Shown here: piece by piece, positions 48,101 to 59,274 of the stretch
Numbering within the stretch: the first letter of the stretch is position 1
Layout of the letters: each line of letters starts with the position of its first letter
From: Acorus gramineus
Taxonomy: Eukaryota > Streptophyta > Magnoliopsida > Acorales > Acoraceae
NCBI GenBank assembly: GCA_030737835.1
Contig: CM060849.1
Coordinates: forward strand, 6,200,001 to 6,264,000
Direction: 5' to 3'
DNA: 64,000 bases
Made by a program: the position numbers and the translations under genes
Notes under the pieces: model-generated
What the model was told of the DNA's origin: nothing
The model's input: only the letters and a program-made list of their open reading frames with translations
Database searches by the model: none

Positions 48101-51100
48101 GCAACCAAACATAGATTTGCTTGTTCTGCATGGATTGTTATCTATCTCGATATAGCTATCCGGGGTGGATAACTCTATGTCGCACCCTAAATGGGGGGTT
48201 AAAAATGCCACATAAAAAGAACTATATTTGTTGTGCAGTAAGCCCCTGTTTGGATATAAGAATAGATGTGAAATAAGAGTGAATAAGCCAAAAAAACCTG
48301 TTTGTTTGTAAGGAATAGGTGAGTATAGCTATGCCAAAATAGGTGGAAATGAACTGTTATTAGTATTTCAAGTTTTCGCTGGAATTGAGTTATTTCACCC
48401 AATCTATTCCACTAGTACAAGAGAGATCACATGTCAAATCATCCTTCATCACCTTTTTGAATCAGGGGCCTAAATGTCTAATAATTTTTTTTACCTTTTA
48501 TAAACCTTTATCCATCTGATTCACTTTTTATTTACAACTTATACATAGTCAACCAAACAACAAAAACTTCATTATTACGTGTTCCAACGAGAATAAGTAA
48601 AAACACAACAAATAAAAAATGACTTATTCTAGTGGTATAGTTATTTATACTAGAATAGTTATTTATTCAGGAATAACTTATGTCGCTATCCAAACGGAGG
48701 GTGAATAAATGCTCTTCTGAGATTGAAATTCTATCAATATTTATAGAATTTTTTGGAAGCAATAAAAAAAGATGGTGCTTGTTAGAGCATTTCCAATCCT
48801 ATACCCAAACTTTTACCCAAATTTAAATTCGAGTATAAGTCACACAAAAACCTCTTTAACCATTTACCTATACCTATAACAAATCAAGTTTTTATTCAAA
48901 TCTTTACTCAAATCAAGGGAGATTCAAATCTTTACCAATATCTCTTTTTTATTTTCATCTCCACATTTTCTTCCAATCGTTGCTTTTTTTTCTTCAACTC
49001 ACCTTTAATCAATGCATTAGATTACATGACCTCCCCACCCCCCATCAAAAAAAAAAAAGTTTTTTCGGCATCTCTTGAAACCCAAAAAAAGAAAAGAAAG
49101 AAAGAAAGAAAAAAACTCTATAAAACCATGTGGTCTTCTTTCTCCGGTCTTCATCTTTGTTTTTTAACTATTTATTTTTTACACCAATAAAAAAATGTTA
49201 TTTTTAGCTTTGTTTTTTTAAAAAAGGATGATTATAATTTTTACCTTTGAATATCTTAGAGGGAAGAAAAATTGAATGGTAAAGATGTTTGTAGGAAGGA
49301 CTTTGAAAGAAGATGAAAATTTTAAAAGATTCAAGTAAAACACACCGTATCAAATAAAGATTTTACTCAAATTTTAAACGAAATTTGGGTATATGTTTGA
49401 GTACGGACTGGAAATGGCCTTAGGATGTTAAGAAATTCAAGATTTCCAAAGATAAGTTTTGCTAGGTCCCAAAGTACTAGACCGAGAGCCTCATCTTTGA
49501 ATATATAAACAGATATAGTAAAGATAGGGGAACTGGCTAAGATGTAATCTTCCATAATATGTTGGGGGATTGTGCCTCAAGATCGGGTTTTTTGTTCTAT
49601 ACTATATTTTGTATTCTAATGAACTAGTGAATGCTTTTAGATGAGGCATCTCTTAAGTAAAAAGAGGAACTAGAAATGTATGTTATTGTGAGGGATATAA
49701 CAAGGTGTAACTGCATCCTTGGGATGCAGTGATAAGGGAAAATTGGGATTTTTTTTGGTAAGTAATTGGGATTTTTGTCACACACGAAACACACAACACC
49801 CCTTTATGCTTCATGAGAAGCTTTTTGAGGAGAATGTTAAATGATATTGGAGTTATTGTAGTGAAATAGGCCTGTTGGGCCTATTTTTAAGGCCTTGGGG
49901 TTCGGGGGCAAGGTCATTGAGGAGTTGATGGTTGGGCCCACGGGGGTTCACTCGAATTGTTTCTATGGTTTTTTGGTCTTTTTCTATTTATAGGTTTTGT
50001 AAAGAAAAATTATGCGAATGATCGGTGGGCAAAATGGAAGCATGGCCTATGATCGGTGGTTCACCAAAGATGTAAAGACCATCTCTCTCACACCCCTTGC
50101 CAAAAGTCCTCCGTGTATGCAGGTCATGAAAAACACAATGATCAGGGTAAAAAGTCCCTCAAGAGTTCAAAGCATTGGTCAATTGGCTAACAGAAAGAAG
50201 GTTTAGAGCAAGATTGGGAACATGTAACACATGGTGCAATGATAAAGAGGAAGATAAAGGAACAATACACTTACTCATGACAGGTGTAAGTGAGCCATCA
50301 GCGAGACGTACCTCTCTCTGCATAAAAGGTGATGTCAAGGGAGCAAACAATCGAGACTCACCTGATATGTGTTCAATAGCACTTGAATCAATGACTTAAG
50401 TAGGAGACCCTGATTGGTTAACATGGTAGGCTAAGAGTATACCTGAAGTAGAGGTATAAGCAGCAGAGAATGTAGGAGGAGCCAAACCAGCATGAGAGAC
50501 ATGAGAGGCAAGGCTCTCTCAAACCATAGCATCAAAGTATTGGAGTCATTATATATGCCTGTTGTTGGGCCTATTTGCCCCCCATGGGCCCGGGCCGGAG
50601 GGAATAGGCCCAACAACAGGCCCATGTAGGGAATCGCCGATTGGGCGCACGGGGGTTTGGGGGTAGCGCTCCCGACTGGAATTTTTGTCATGGGTATTTT
50701 GGTCTTTTTTTATTTCTAGGGTTTGTATATCTTGTAACTATATAAGGGATCTTTCGGTCTCCATTACTCAATACAATATTATTCCATTTATTTATTCTTG
50801 GTATCAGAGCCGCAAAGAAACCCTAGGGTTTCACGATTTTTTTTTCCATCATGGGTCGTGGTGATCACTATTATCTTTTCCTCTCTCGGGTCGAAATTTG
50901 AGGTTTGCAATGGATCCAACGCTGAAAGACCCCACGCCACTGTCGGGTGGGGAGATCAAGGACACCATCATTCCGTTAGGGCATAACTCTCATGCTCAAC
51001 GGATTACCAATGTGCTTCTTGATGGACGAAATTATCCGTCCTGGTCGCGTTCCGTTCGATTATATTTGGGTAGTCAAGGCATGTCAGGCCTTCTTCTTGG

Positions 51101-54100
51101 CACTATTAAAAAGTCGGCAGAAACTGATGCAACTTTCAATTAGTGGGAGATCAACAACTGTACGGTTCTAGGTTGGCTCTACAACTCCATGGAGACCCAT
51201 ATCTATAATATGTTCATGTATCATGATACGGTCGACTCTCTATGGGCTACGTTGAAGAAGACCTATGGTCATGCCAGGAATGACTCATGGATCTATGAGT
51301 TGTACAAGGATATTGCCCAGGCCACCCAAGGTACCCAATCTGTTACCGATTATTATTTTGGATTTCTTCAGGCTCGTTGGGAGGAACTTGCCCATTATGA
51401 GCCTCTTTCAGAGTTGCCTAAAGAGGCTGCCACGATTGTGGTTGGCCAACTACAACGCCAACAGACGTATGTGTTTCTTATGGGCCTTCGACTGGAGTTT
51501 GAATCTCTTCGTGTTTAGATCTTGAATACCACACCACTTTCTTCTTTATTTGAGGCATTTGCTATTATTGAGGGTAATGAGCATCGTCGTCAGATCTCTT
51601 CCTCAGCGACCACTGGAACCCTCAGCGATCAGATGGCATTGGCGGCTGCCTTTGGATATGACTCTCGCGGCCACGGGGATAGTGGTCGCGGTCGTGGTCG
51701 TGGACGTGGACGCAGCAATATTGTGACTTGTGGCCACTGGAAAAATAGGGCATGAAAAAGTCATATGCTTTCTTCTGTACCCACAATTGATGCGATCTCG
51801 CAATGTTAGAGCTCCTTCGTCTGCCCCTCGTGCTGCTGTTGCTGATGCCTCGGTTCCGGGTGATGCCCCCATTGCTCCATCTGGGTCCTTTGATATGCGT
51901 ACTATTCAGAACCATATTGATGCCATGGTCCGGGAGAGCCTTGCCTCTCATGTTTCTCATGCTGGTCTCTCTCATACTGGTCCAACATCCTCTATTGCTT
52001 ATTTCTCTAGCTCAGGTAGCCCCTCCGCCTACCATGTTAACCAATCAGGGTCTCCTACTTGGGTCATTGATTCAGGTGCTATTGAACATATGTCTGGTGA
52101 GTCTCGATTGATTGCTCCCTTGACATCACCTTTTATGCACAGAGAGGTACGTCTTGCTGATGTCATCACTAAAGGTACCGTTCCTTTATCTTCTTCATCA
52201 TTACACTATGTGTTATATGTTCCCAATCTTGCTCTAAACCTTCTTTCTATTAGCCAATTGTCCAAGGCTTTGAACTGTTGAGTGACTTTTTACCCTGATC
52301 ATTGTGTTTTTCATGACTTGCATACACGGAGGACTTTTGGCAAGGGGTGTGAGAGAGATGGTCTTTACATCTTTGGCGAACCACCCATCATAGGCCATGC
52401 TTCCATTTTGTCCACCGATCATTCGCATAGTTTTTCTCTACAATCTCTAGATTTATGGCATGCTCGTTTAGGATATGCCAATTTCCAACATCTATGTTCT
52501 TTATTTCCTACTTTTCGCTCTTCATGTAAGACTCGTAAATTTCAATGTGATGTGTGTGAGCTTTCTAAACATACACGTACTACTTATATTTCTCGCATGA
52601 ATAAAGCTTCTGGGTTGTTTGATTTGATTCATTCTGATGTGTGGGGTCCCTCTCCTGTTACTGCTTTTGGTGGTCATAGATATTACTTGACATTCATTGA
52701 TGATTTTTCTAGATATACTTGGGTTTATCTTCTTAAATCTCGGTCTGAGGTATCCTCTCAATGTGTTAATTTTTTGCGCATGATTAAAACACAGTTTAAC
52801 ATTACTGTCAAGAGTATCAGGTCTGATAATGGGGGGGAGTATGTCTCGGATTCTTTTCGGTCTCATCTGAATGAGTTGGGAATTCTTCAACAGTTGACTT
52901 GTCCATATACACCTGAGCAGAATGGGGTGGCGGAACGCAAAAATCGTCATCTCATGAATGTGGTTCGTTGTCTCATTCGAGGAATGAATGTTCCAAAGTC
53001 TTATTGGAGTATGACAGTCCTCACCGTTGCCTTTTTTATTAATCGGACACTCAGTTGTACTTTAGGAGGTCAAGTTCCTTTCCATGTTTTGTATCCTGAT
53101 CGTACTCTTTTCCCCATCACTCATCGAGTTTTCAGGTGTACTTGTTTTGTTCAGGATAGGGGGCCCTCATGCACCAAGCTTGATGATAAGTCTATACGTT
53201 GTGTTTTCCTTGGTTATTCCACCATGTCCAAAGGATATTGATGCTATGATCCTATTTCTTGGAGATTGTTTCATTCCCTTGATGTTACATTTTTTGAAGA
53301 TGTGCCATATTTTTTTGACACGGTTCTGCAACATTCGTCTTCACCGGTTCGACCGACTTCATTTTTTCCATCATTGCCTTTGCCACAGCCACAGTCACCA
53401 CCACCACAGTCGTCACCACCACCGTTGTCACCACCACAGTCTCCTCTTATTGTATACATTCACAGACCTTGGCCACCCTCTCCTGCTCACTTGTCGACAT
53501 CCTCCTCAGACTCAGGTATACCTTCTTCCTTGATCACTCCACATTCTGTTCCCGATTTGCCACCATCTCCATCTGACTCTGATGTGTCTATTGCTCTTTG
53601 CAAAGGTCGTCGGAGTTGTGTCACTGCTCATCCTCTTGCCTAGTTTGTTTCTTATCAAGGACTTTCCGATTCCTACAGGGCTTACCTGGCTGCTACATTG
53701 TCTACTCGTATTTCTCGTACTGTTACTGAGGCATTACAGGATTCTCTATGGACCGCCGCTATGACCGTTGAGATGGATGCTTTGCAGAGAAATTATACGT
53801 GGGAGTTAGTTGATCTTCTACCAGGGGAGAGGACCGTTGGCTGTCGATGGGTTTTCACAATAAAATACAAGGCTGACGGGGCTGTTGAGCGGTATAAGGC
53901 ACGCCTTGTTGCAAAAGGCTTTACTCAGACTCCAGGGAAGGATTTTCATGCTACATTTGCTCCTGTTGCCAAGCTGACTACTGTTCAGCTTCTTGTCTCT
54001 CTTGTTGCTTGCCATAACCCTCTTCATCAGATGGATATGAAGAATGCTTTTCTTCAGGGCGACTTGGCCGAGAAAATTTATATGGATCCTCCGCCTGGCT

Positions 54101-57100
54101 TTCGTCTTCACGGGGAGTATTCTGGGAAGGTGTGTCTTCTTCTCAAATCTCTATATGGATTGAATCAGTCACCGAGAGCGTGGTTTCAGAGATTCAGTGT
54201 AATCATTCTCTCTTGGATTCACTTGTTGTCATGCTAACCATACTTACTTCATTCGTCGAAGTAATGGACGGTGCACCATTGTTCTAGTTTACGTGGATGA
54301 TATCATTATCACAGGAGATGATGTTGATTACATTGTCAGAGTGAAGACTGAGCTTGGACATGCATTTGATGTGAAGGATTTAGGTCCTCTTCGGTATTTT
54401 TTGGGGATTGAGATTGCTCGTTCACGCCATGGTATTTTGCTCTCCCAACGAAAATATAGTCTTGACCTTCTTGAGGACACCGGTATGCTTGGATGTCGCC
54501 CTGCCACTTCTCCTATGGACCAGAACCATCGCCTTCATGTTGAATCAGGCGACCTTCTGCCAGATCCTTCTTTGTATTAGCGTCTAGTGGGTCGTTTGAT
54601 CTACTTGACGAATACTAGACCTGATTTGACTTTTGCTGTCAGCGTGGTGAGTCAATTCATGCATGCCCCACGGACTTCTCACCTAGATGTTGTTTACAGG
54701 ATTCTTCGATACTTGAAGTCATGCCCAGGTCTTGGCTTATTCTATGCTATTAGTGCTCAGCCTATCATTTCTTGCTACACTGATGTAGATTATGCTGGTT
54801 CACACACTGATCGTCGATTCACTTCTGGTTTCTGTACTTTCCATGGAGGCAACCTTATTTCCTGGAAAAGTAAGAAACAGAGTGTTGTCTCTTGTTCTTC
54901 TGCTGAGACAGAATATCGTGCCATGGCCCAAGCCACATGTAAGATCATTTGGTTGCGCTCTCTTTTGACAAAGTTGGGATTCCTTGTAACTGGTTCATCT
55001 ACTTTGTTTTGTGATAACCGATCTGTCATTATGCTTGCCTCAGACTTAGTTCTTCATGAGCGGACCAAACACATTGAGGTTGATGTTCACTTTCTTTGAG
55101 AGAAAGTACAGTCGGGTACCATTGACACAGTTTTTGTTTCTTCCAATGAGCATCTTGCTGATATGTTCACCAAGTCCGTTGGTCCCTCTGTTCTTCGTTC
55201 TAGCTTGATCAAGTTGGGCTTGATTGATATCTTCGCTCCAACTTGAGGGGGAGTATTGGAGTTATTATATAAGCCTGTTGTTGGGCCTATTCCCGGAGGC
55301 TCGGGGGTTGGGGTGCAACGCCCCCCATGGGCCACAAGCCCCCCCTGGACCGGAGGGAATAGGCCCATGTGGGGAATCGCCGATTGGGCGACGGGGGTTT
55401 GGGGGTAGCGCCCCTTACTCAAATTTGTGTCATGGGTATTTTGGTCATTTTCTATTTCTAGGGTTTGTACATCTTGTAACTATATAAGGGACTTTTCGGC
55501 CTCCATTAGTCAATACAATATTATTCAATTTATTTTTTTTCAATGGACCTAGACAGAGCAGTAGAAGCATTAGTTGGCATCGAGGAATCAACAACAACCC
55601 CATGAGGGGCAGATAGAGGAGCTCCAACATTGTGAGATCGTATCAATTGTGGATAAAGATGAAAACACCTGGCTTTTTCATGTCTAGTTTTTCCACAGTG
55701 GCCGCAAGTCACACTATTGTCGTGTCCATGTGCATGACCACAACCGCGACCACGAACATCATCACCTTGACTGCGATGGTCACATCCAGAATTGGCCACC
55801 AATGCCATTTGATCGCTGAGGTTGCTGAGGATGAGATTTGACGGCGATGCTCATCGCCCTTAATGATAGCAAATGCCTCAAATAGAGTAGGAAGTGGTGT
55901 GGTATTTAAAATCTAAACATGAAGAGATTTAAACCCTAGTTGAAGGCCCATAAGAAACGCATGTCTTTTGGCATTGTAGTTGGCCAACCACAAGCGTGGC
56001 AGCCTCCTTAGTCAACTCTGAGATAGGCTCATAGTTGGCAAGTTCCTCCCAACGAGATTGAAGAAATCCAAAGTAATTGGTAACAAATTGGGTACCTTAG
56101 GTGGCTTGGGCAATATCCTTGTATAACTCAAAGATCCGTGAGTCATTCCTGGCATGAGCATAAGTCCTCTTCAGCGCATCCCACATAGAGTTGAATGTAT
56201 CATGATGAACATATTATAGATCCGGGTCTTCATGGAGTTGAAGAGCCAATATAGAACCGTATAGTTGTTAATCTCTCACTGGTTGAAGATCACATCTGGA
56301 GTTGCCTGCTTTTTAACGGTGCCAAGAAGTAGGCCTGTCATACCTCGACTAGCCAAATATAATCGAACAAAACGCGATCAGGATGAATAATTGTGTTCAT
56401 CAAGGAGCACATTAGTAATCCGTTGAGTGTGAGAATTGTGCCCTAATGGTATGGTGTCCTTGGTCGGTATGGTTTCTATGGATTCCATAGCAAACCTCAA
56501 ATCTCGACTCGAGAGAGGAAAAAATAATGGTGATCACCACGACCGGTGGTGAATAATAATAAAAAAAAATCTTGAAACCCTAGGGTTTCTTTGTGGCTCT
56601 GATACTAAGAAAAAACTAATGGAATAATATTATATTCAGTAAAGAAGGCAAAAAGTTCTCTTATATAGATATAAGATGTATAAAACCCTAGAAATAGAAA
56701 AAGACAAAAAAAAATCATAGAAAAAATTTGAGTGGGAGGCTCTGCCCCCGTGCACCCAATCGGTGGTTCAATAGCGGGGCTTTCGGGGGCGTTGCCTCCG
56801 AACCCCTGGCCTCTGCGAACAGGCCCAACAAGCCTATTCCACTATATAACTCCAATAAATGAAAGGCTGAAAAATATGGACAGTTAGCTTATCGAGGATA
56901 AATTCATGAGAACCACTGGGCAAACAGTAAAATAGTCCTTCCATTATTAATATCCTGTTGACTTATGAACATGGTGTTGATTAAGTTCTTGTCGTTCATG
57001 AAAAGGAAAATAAAGGAGGGGTGTAATTTAATGTAATGGACTAATAGGGAGTCAAGTGCAATTGATCAATGCAATTATGACCATGATGATTTAATTTCAA

Positions 57101-59274
57101 ATATATATTTGATATACTGGACCATGAAACTTTTGTGAACATTGGTGGCCTGGTGATGGTTCTTTGTACATGCTTGGTCGACATATTTTTGGTCGCAATT
57201 AGTAGTAGTTTATTCATTATGTGAATACAAATATTCATGTACACACATTCATTTAGAATAAAGTTTACCTGTTTTCTTGCAATTTGCCCTTATGCTATGC
57301 CACCCAACCACTTATCTTAATAATGTTATGAACCATGTCCTCTTTTTTACTTCTCAAAAGAAAAGAATGGGGTGAGTCAATTTTTTTTCCTTAAGAAGAA
57401 GAGTCAAAATTTACAAAGGGATCTTCATTTTTCAGTGTGGGTTCTATTCTTTTGAACATTGATTTAACAGGAATCATCATTGGTGACTTTCTGGACCATG
57501 AATTTGCACGTGTATTTTCATAAATTCTTAAAGCTTCTTGTATCACTTGAAATGACATTACCATTTCTGCAGAGGGAGTTTGAGGGCATTGCAAGCCATT
57601 TCCAAGACCATCCCCATATTCGATTGATATTGAAGTATGATGATGCTCTTTCACGCTCCATTTATGCGGCATCTGACATGCTTATTGTCCCTTCTATATT
57701 TGAGCCATGTGGCCTTACGCAGGTATTAATGCCATTTTCTCTACTTTTTAATGTTCATTTCTTCCTGAATTAGTAGGAAAGAAGTTGCATTGCCTTACAT
57801 GTTACATTCATTGTAATTATTTTATTACAACTTCATCATTCAACTTTAGCATCTAATTTAGTTTTGTGTAAATAATAATGAAAGTTGGGGAGGCTTTGCC
57901 ATCTCCTGGGAAAAAAAGAATGATTAAAATCCAGTCCTTGAGTGTTATGCCCACACAATAATTTTACCATTCCCTCTTATTTTGTATTGGTAATGAAGCT
58001 AATTAGGGGACAATTACATCCTTATATGTCAAACACAGAATATTTGGAATATAATTTAGTAATAAGACAAGAAGAAATAATTGAATAAACGATATCTAAA
58101 AGTGAAAATTTTCATTGTTTGGGATATATATTCACAAGGTCAGTGAAATTGAAGAGGACATCATCATTTATTAATTGAAATAGGATAGTTAAAGTGGAGA
58201 AGTCATGAGTTAAAGTGGAGAAGTCATGCTGAAGTAACAATGTGATTATCAAGTTCTCATGAAACTGAGAAATTTTTTTATTGAGAGAACTATAAACCCA
58301 ATAATGCTTTATAAATCAGAGTGTTAGACAAATAAGAAGCATGTCCGAAAAAGTTGAGTGTGGCTGTGATTGGAATATTGAGATGGATGAGTGACAACAT
58401 TTAAGACAGGATAAAATAAGACATGAGGATATTCGTGAAAAATTGAAGGTTTCTCTAATAGGGGATAAGATGAGGACAATTGGTGGAGATGTTTTGGACA
58501 TATGCGACAAAGATCAATTGGTGCAACATAAAAAACCAAAAAAAAAAAAAAATGAAAGAAAGAAAAAAAGAACTGAACATCCTTCATTGTAATATTGTAT
58601 ATCTATCTATACATATTGCATGAGAAATGAATATCTATGTAGATTATATATATGTGGAGTTCAAGTCTATCCTCAGACATCCTTATGGAGGTTTTTGTTC
58701 CTGCAGATGATAGCCATGAGGTATGGCTCCGTGCCTATTGTAAGAAAAACAGGAGGGTTGAATGACAGGTAATATAATTAATTAGTTTTTCGATGTCTTC
58801 CAATTTGTTTTCATTTTTCATCTTTATATGCTATGTGGTCAAAAGTTTTGTTTTTAAAGAAAATCTTTAATTGTTACCTGCAGCGTTTTTGACATAGATG
58901 ATGACACAGTACCAGTTCAGTTCTACAATGGCTTTACATTTTCCATGCCTGATGAGCAGGTGGTATCCCATTTCAATTTGTCAGTGCCCGAAAATTCTGT
59001 CTCTGGAAACGGGATTTTAAGATAATCCATGTTGTAGCCCTTGTAAAAATGCTCCCTTCAGCTATTCCAAGTTTATTTATTGTTGAAGTTTTTGTAGGAA
59101 GTAAGCCGTACCTTGGAACGTGCTTTCAAACACTACAAGAGTGGTGCTGAAAACTGGCAGAAGCTTGTTCAGAAGGTCATGAAAATGGATTTCGGCTGGG
59201 AGTCTTCAGCTGCACAATACGAAGAGGTATACCAGAATGCCGTGGCTCGGGCAAGGGTGGCTACTCGTACATAG
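36115..59274 (+). CDS. SS4: Starch synthase IV (16 exons, about 1,010 residues)
   Basis: Plastid ADP-glucose:alpha-glucan glucosyltransferase (GT5) that initiates starch granules. Exons: 36115-36242, 36895-37123, 40552-40633, 40736-41825, 41927-41978, 42576-42698, 42796-42871, 42969-43153, 43311-43505, 43583-43654, 44465-44674, 45838-45963, 57573-57722, 58707-58768, 58884-58959, 59098-59274. All introns are GT-AG, phases are continuous and there is no internal stop. Residues 1-45 look like a transit peptide (VSCKMRQ at its end). About 120-490 is the coiled coil typical of SSIV. From about 513 comes GT5: KVGGLGDV at 527-534, [20 protein letters not shown], the FEPCGLTQ acidic motif and KTGGLND. 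Length is close to Arabidopsis SS4 (about 1,040). Exon 2 could end 3 bases earlier. Intron 12 is 11.6 kb because of a copia nest, yet the coding parts look intact. Confidence 0.93.
38193..38702. mobile_element. hAT-like MITE, 510 bp, with 8-bp target duplication
   Basis: Terminal inverted repeats CTATAAAGCACGGACA (left) and CTACAAAGCACGGACA (reverse of right) differ at one base. Flanks GGCAAAAG (38,185-38,192) and GGCAAAAA (38,703-38,710) form an 8-bp duplication with one mismatch, as expected for hAT elements. Subterminal regions are rich in CACGG/CCGTGTC repeats; the middle is AT-rich with no transposase. Confidence 0.75.
39320..39475. repeat. 52-bp tandem repeat, 3 copies plus a degenerate fourth
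   Basis: Units start TAGACTTATTATATAACAAA at 39,320, 39,372 and 39,424, nearly identical. A diverged copy with TTTCATCTCTGGCTGGACTT extends to about 39,546. It lies in SS4 intron 2. Confidence 0.9.
45472..45507. repeat. TG/TATG microsatellite in SS4 intron 11
   Basis: A (TG)n run followed by (TATG)n repeats. Simple sequence repeat. Confidence 0.85.
47705..48205. mobile_element. Possible MITE with GTTTGG/CCAAAC-type ends
   Basis: Starts near CGTTTGGGGTGATGCATAA and ends near ATGTCGCACCCTAAATGG. It shares AACCAAACAACAACAAAGTC-like internal sequence with the next repeat. The ends match weakly and no target duplication was found. Confidence 0.3.
48243..48708. mobile_element. Possible MITE related to the preceding repeat
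   Basis: Ends CCCCTGTTTGGATATAAG and ATGTCGCTATCCAAACGGAG are inverted and similar. The interior GTCAACCAAACAACAAAAAC resembles 48,030-48,060. No clear target duplication. A minimal version (CCCCGTTTGGAT...ATCCAAATTGGGG) occurs at 60,279-60,372. Confidence 0.4.
48785..49419. mobile_element. PIF/Harbinger-like MITE, 635 bp, TTA target duplication
   Basis: Left end GAGCATTTCCAATCCTATAC and right end (reversed) GGCCATTTCCAGTCCGTACT continue as imperfect inverted repeats (ACCCAAATTT on both sides). TTA flanks both ends (48,782-48,784; 49,420-49,422), the 3-bp target type of PIF/Harbinger elements. No transposase; AT-rich interior. Confidence 0.75.
49847..50536 (-). mobile_element. Outer copia element, left part: forward LTR piece fused to reversed internal region
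   Basis: From 49,847 (TATTGGAGTTATTG) to about 50,000 it matches the U3 side of the copia LTR in + orientation. At TTTTGTAAAGAAAAA it switches to the reversed internal sequence (protease to pre-integrase) of the same family, up to 50,536 where the inner element is inserted. The opposite end of this element (56,611-56,857) is a reversed LTR. AATGA flanks the composite at 49,842-49,846 and 56,858-56,862. Confidence 0.8.
50537..50797 (+). mobile_element. 5' LTR of inner copia element
   Basis: Starts TATTGGAGTCATTATATATG (the usual TG start is TA in both LTRs). Contains a TATA-like TATATAAGG near 50,739 and ends just before the primer-binding site TGGTATCAGAGC at 50,799-50,810, complementary to the 3' end of initiator tRNA-Met. 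About 261 bp. Confidence 0.85.
50799..50810 (+). other. Copia primer-binding site (initiator tRNA-Met)
   Basis: TGGTATCAGAGC directly follows the 5' LTR; this is the standard minus-strand priming site of plant Ty1/copia elements. Confidence 0.9.
50910..51765 (+). pseudogene. Copia gag of the inner element
   Basis: The frame from ATG 50,910 ([20 protein letters not shown]) contains the copia gag core: [56 protein letters not shown] codons interrupt at about 51,141 and 51,517. An Arg/Gly-rich stretch leads to the zinc knuckle, which is damaged: CGHW replaces CGHC and a frameshift near 51,750 follows. In the related outer element the knuckle [14 protein letters not shown] is intact. Gag would package the element's RNA; this copy is dead. 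Confidence 0.85.
51766..55248 (+). pseudogene. Copia pol of the inner element (PR-IN-RT-RNase H)
   Basis: Order PR-IN-RT-RH identifies Ty1/copia. Protease [20 protein letters not shown] near 52,060; GAG-pre-integrase [14 protein letters not shown]; integrase D,D,E core with [20 protein letters not shown] and [13 protein letters not shown] (52,282-53,241); RT with [33 protein letters not shown] and [13 protein letters not shown]; RNase H with [29 protein letters not shown] and [10 protein letters not shown]. Stops at about 52,279, 53,239, 53,641, 54,578 and 55,097 and a frameshift near 54,195 inactivate it. The final frame ends ...[11 protein letters not shown] near 55,245 just before the polypurine tract. 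The many stops argue for an old insertion. Confidence 0.92.
55243..55253 (+). other. Polypurine tract of the inner copia element
   Basis: TTGAGGGGGAG immediately before the 3' LTR start TATTGGAG; it primes plus-strand synthesis in plant copia elements. Confidence 0.85.
55254..55540 (+). mobile_element. 3' LTR of inner copia element
   Basis: Same family as 50,537-50,797 with many differences (roughly 85-90% by eye, plus an extra C/G-rich insertion). It ends near the T-run before CAATGGACC. CAAAG left of the element and CAATG right of it may be the 5-bp target duplication with one change. Confidence 0.8.
55541..56857 (-). mobile_element. Outer copia element, right part: reversed gag and 5' LTR
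   Basis: Read on the - strand from 56,857: LTR (TATTGGAGTTATATAG...; 56,857 down to about 56,611), primer site TAGTATCAGAGCC (one base off), gag start near 56,488, gag core with several disruptions, and near 55,690 the intact zinc knuckle [14 protein letters not shown]. It stops at the inner element at 55,541 and continues at 50,536. The LTR terminus is directly followed by AATGA at 56,858-56,862, matching the left flank. Confidence 0.85.

Larger units (their letters stand above)
45964..57572 (+). other. SS4 intron 12 (11.6 kb) with a transposon nest
   Basis: Intron between the exon ending PVPHIQ and the exon starting REFEGIA. It holds MITE-like repeats (about 47.7-48.7 kb), a PIF/Harbinger-like MITE (48,785-49,419) and two same-family copia elements (49,847-56,857). 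Positions 45,964-47,700 and 56,863-57,572 show no recognisable feature. The acceptor TTTCTGCAG at 57,572 is good. Confidence 0.85.

Noticed and set aside
53266..53643. Separate Pro/Ser-rich protein
   Set aside because: It is the linker between integrase and RT in copia pol, in the same frame as both, cut off only by stop codons.
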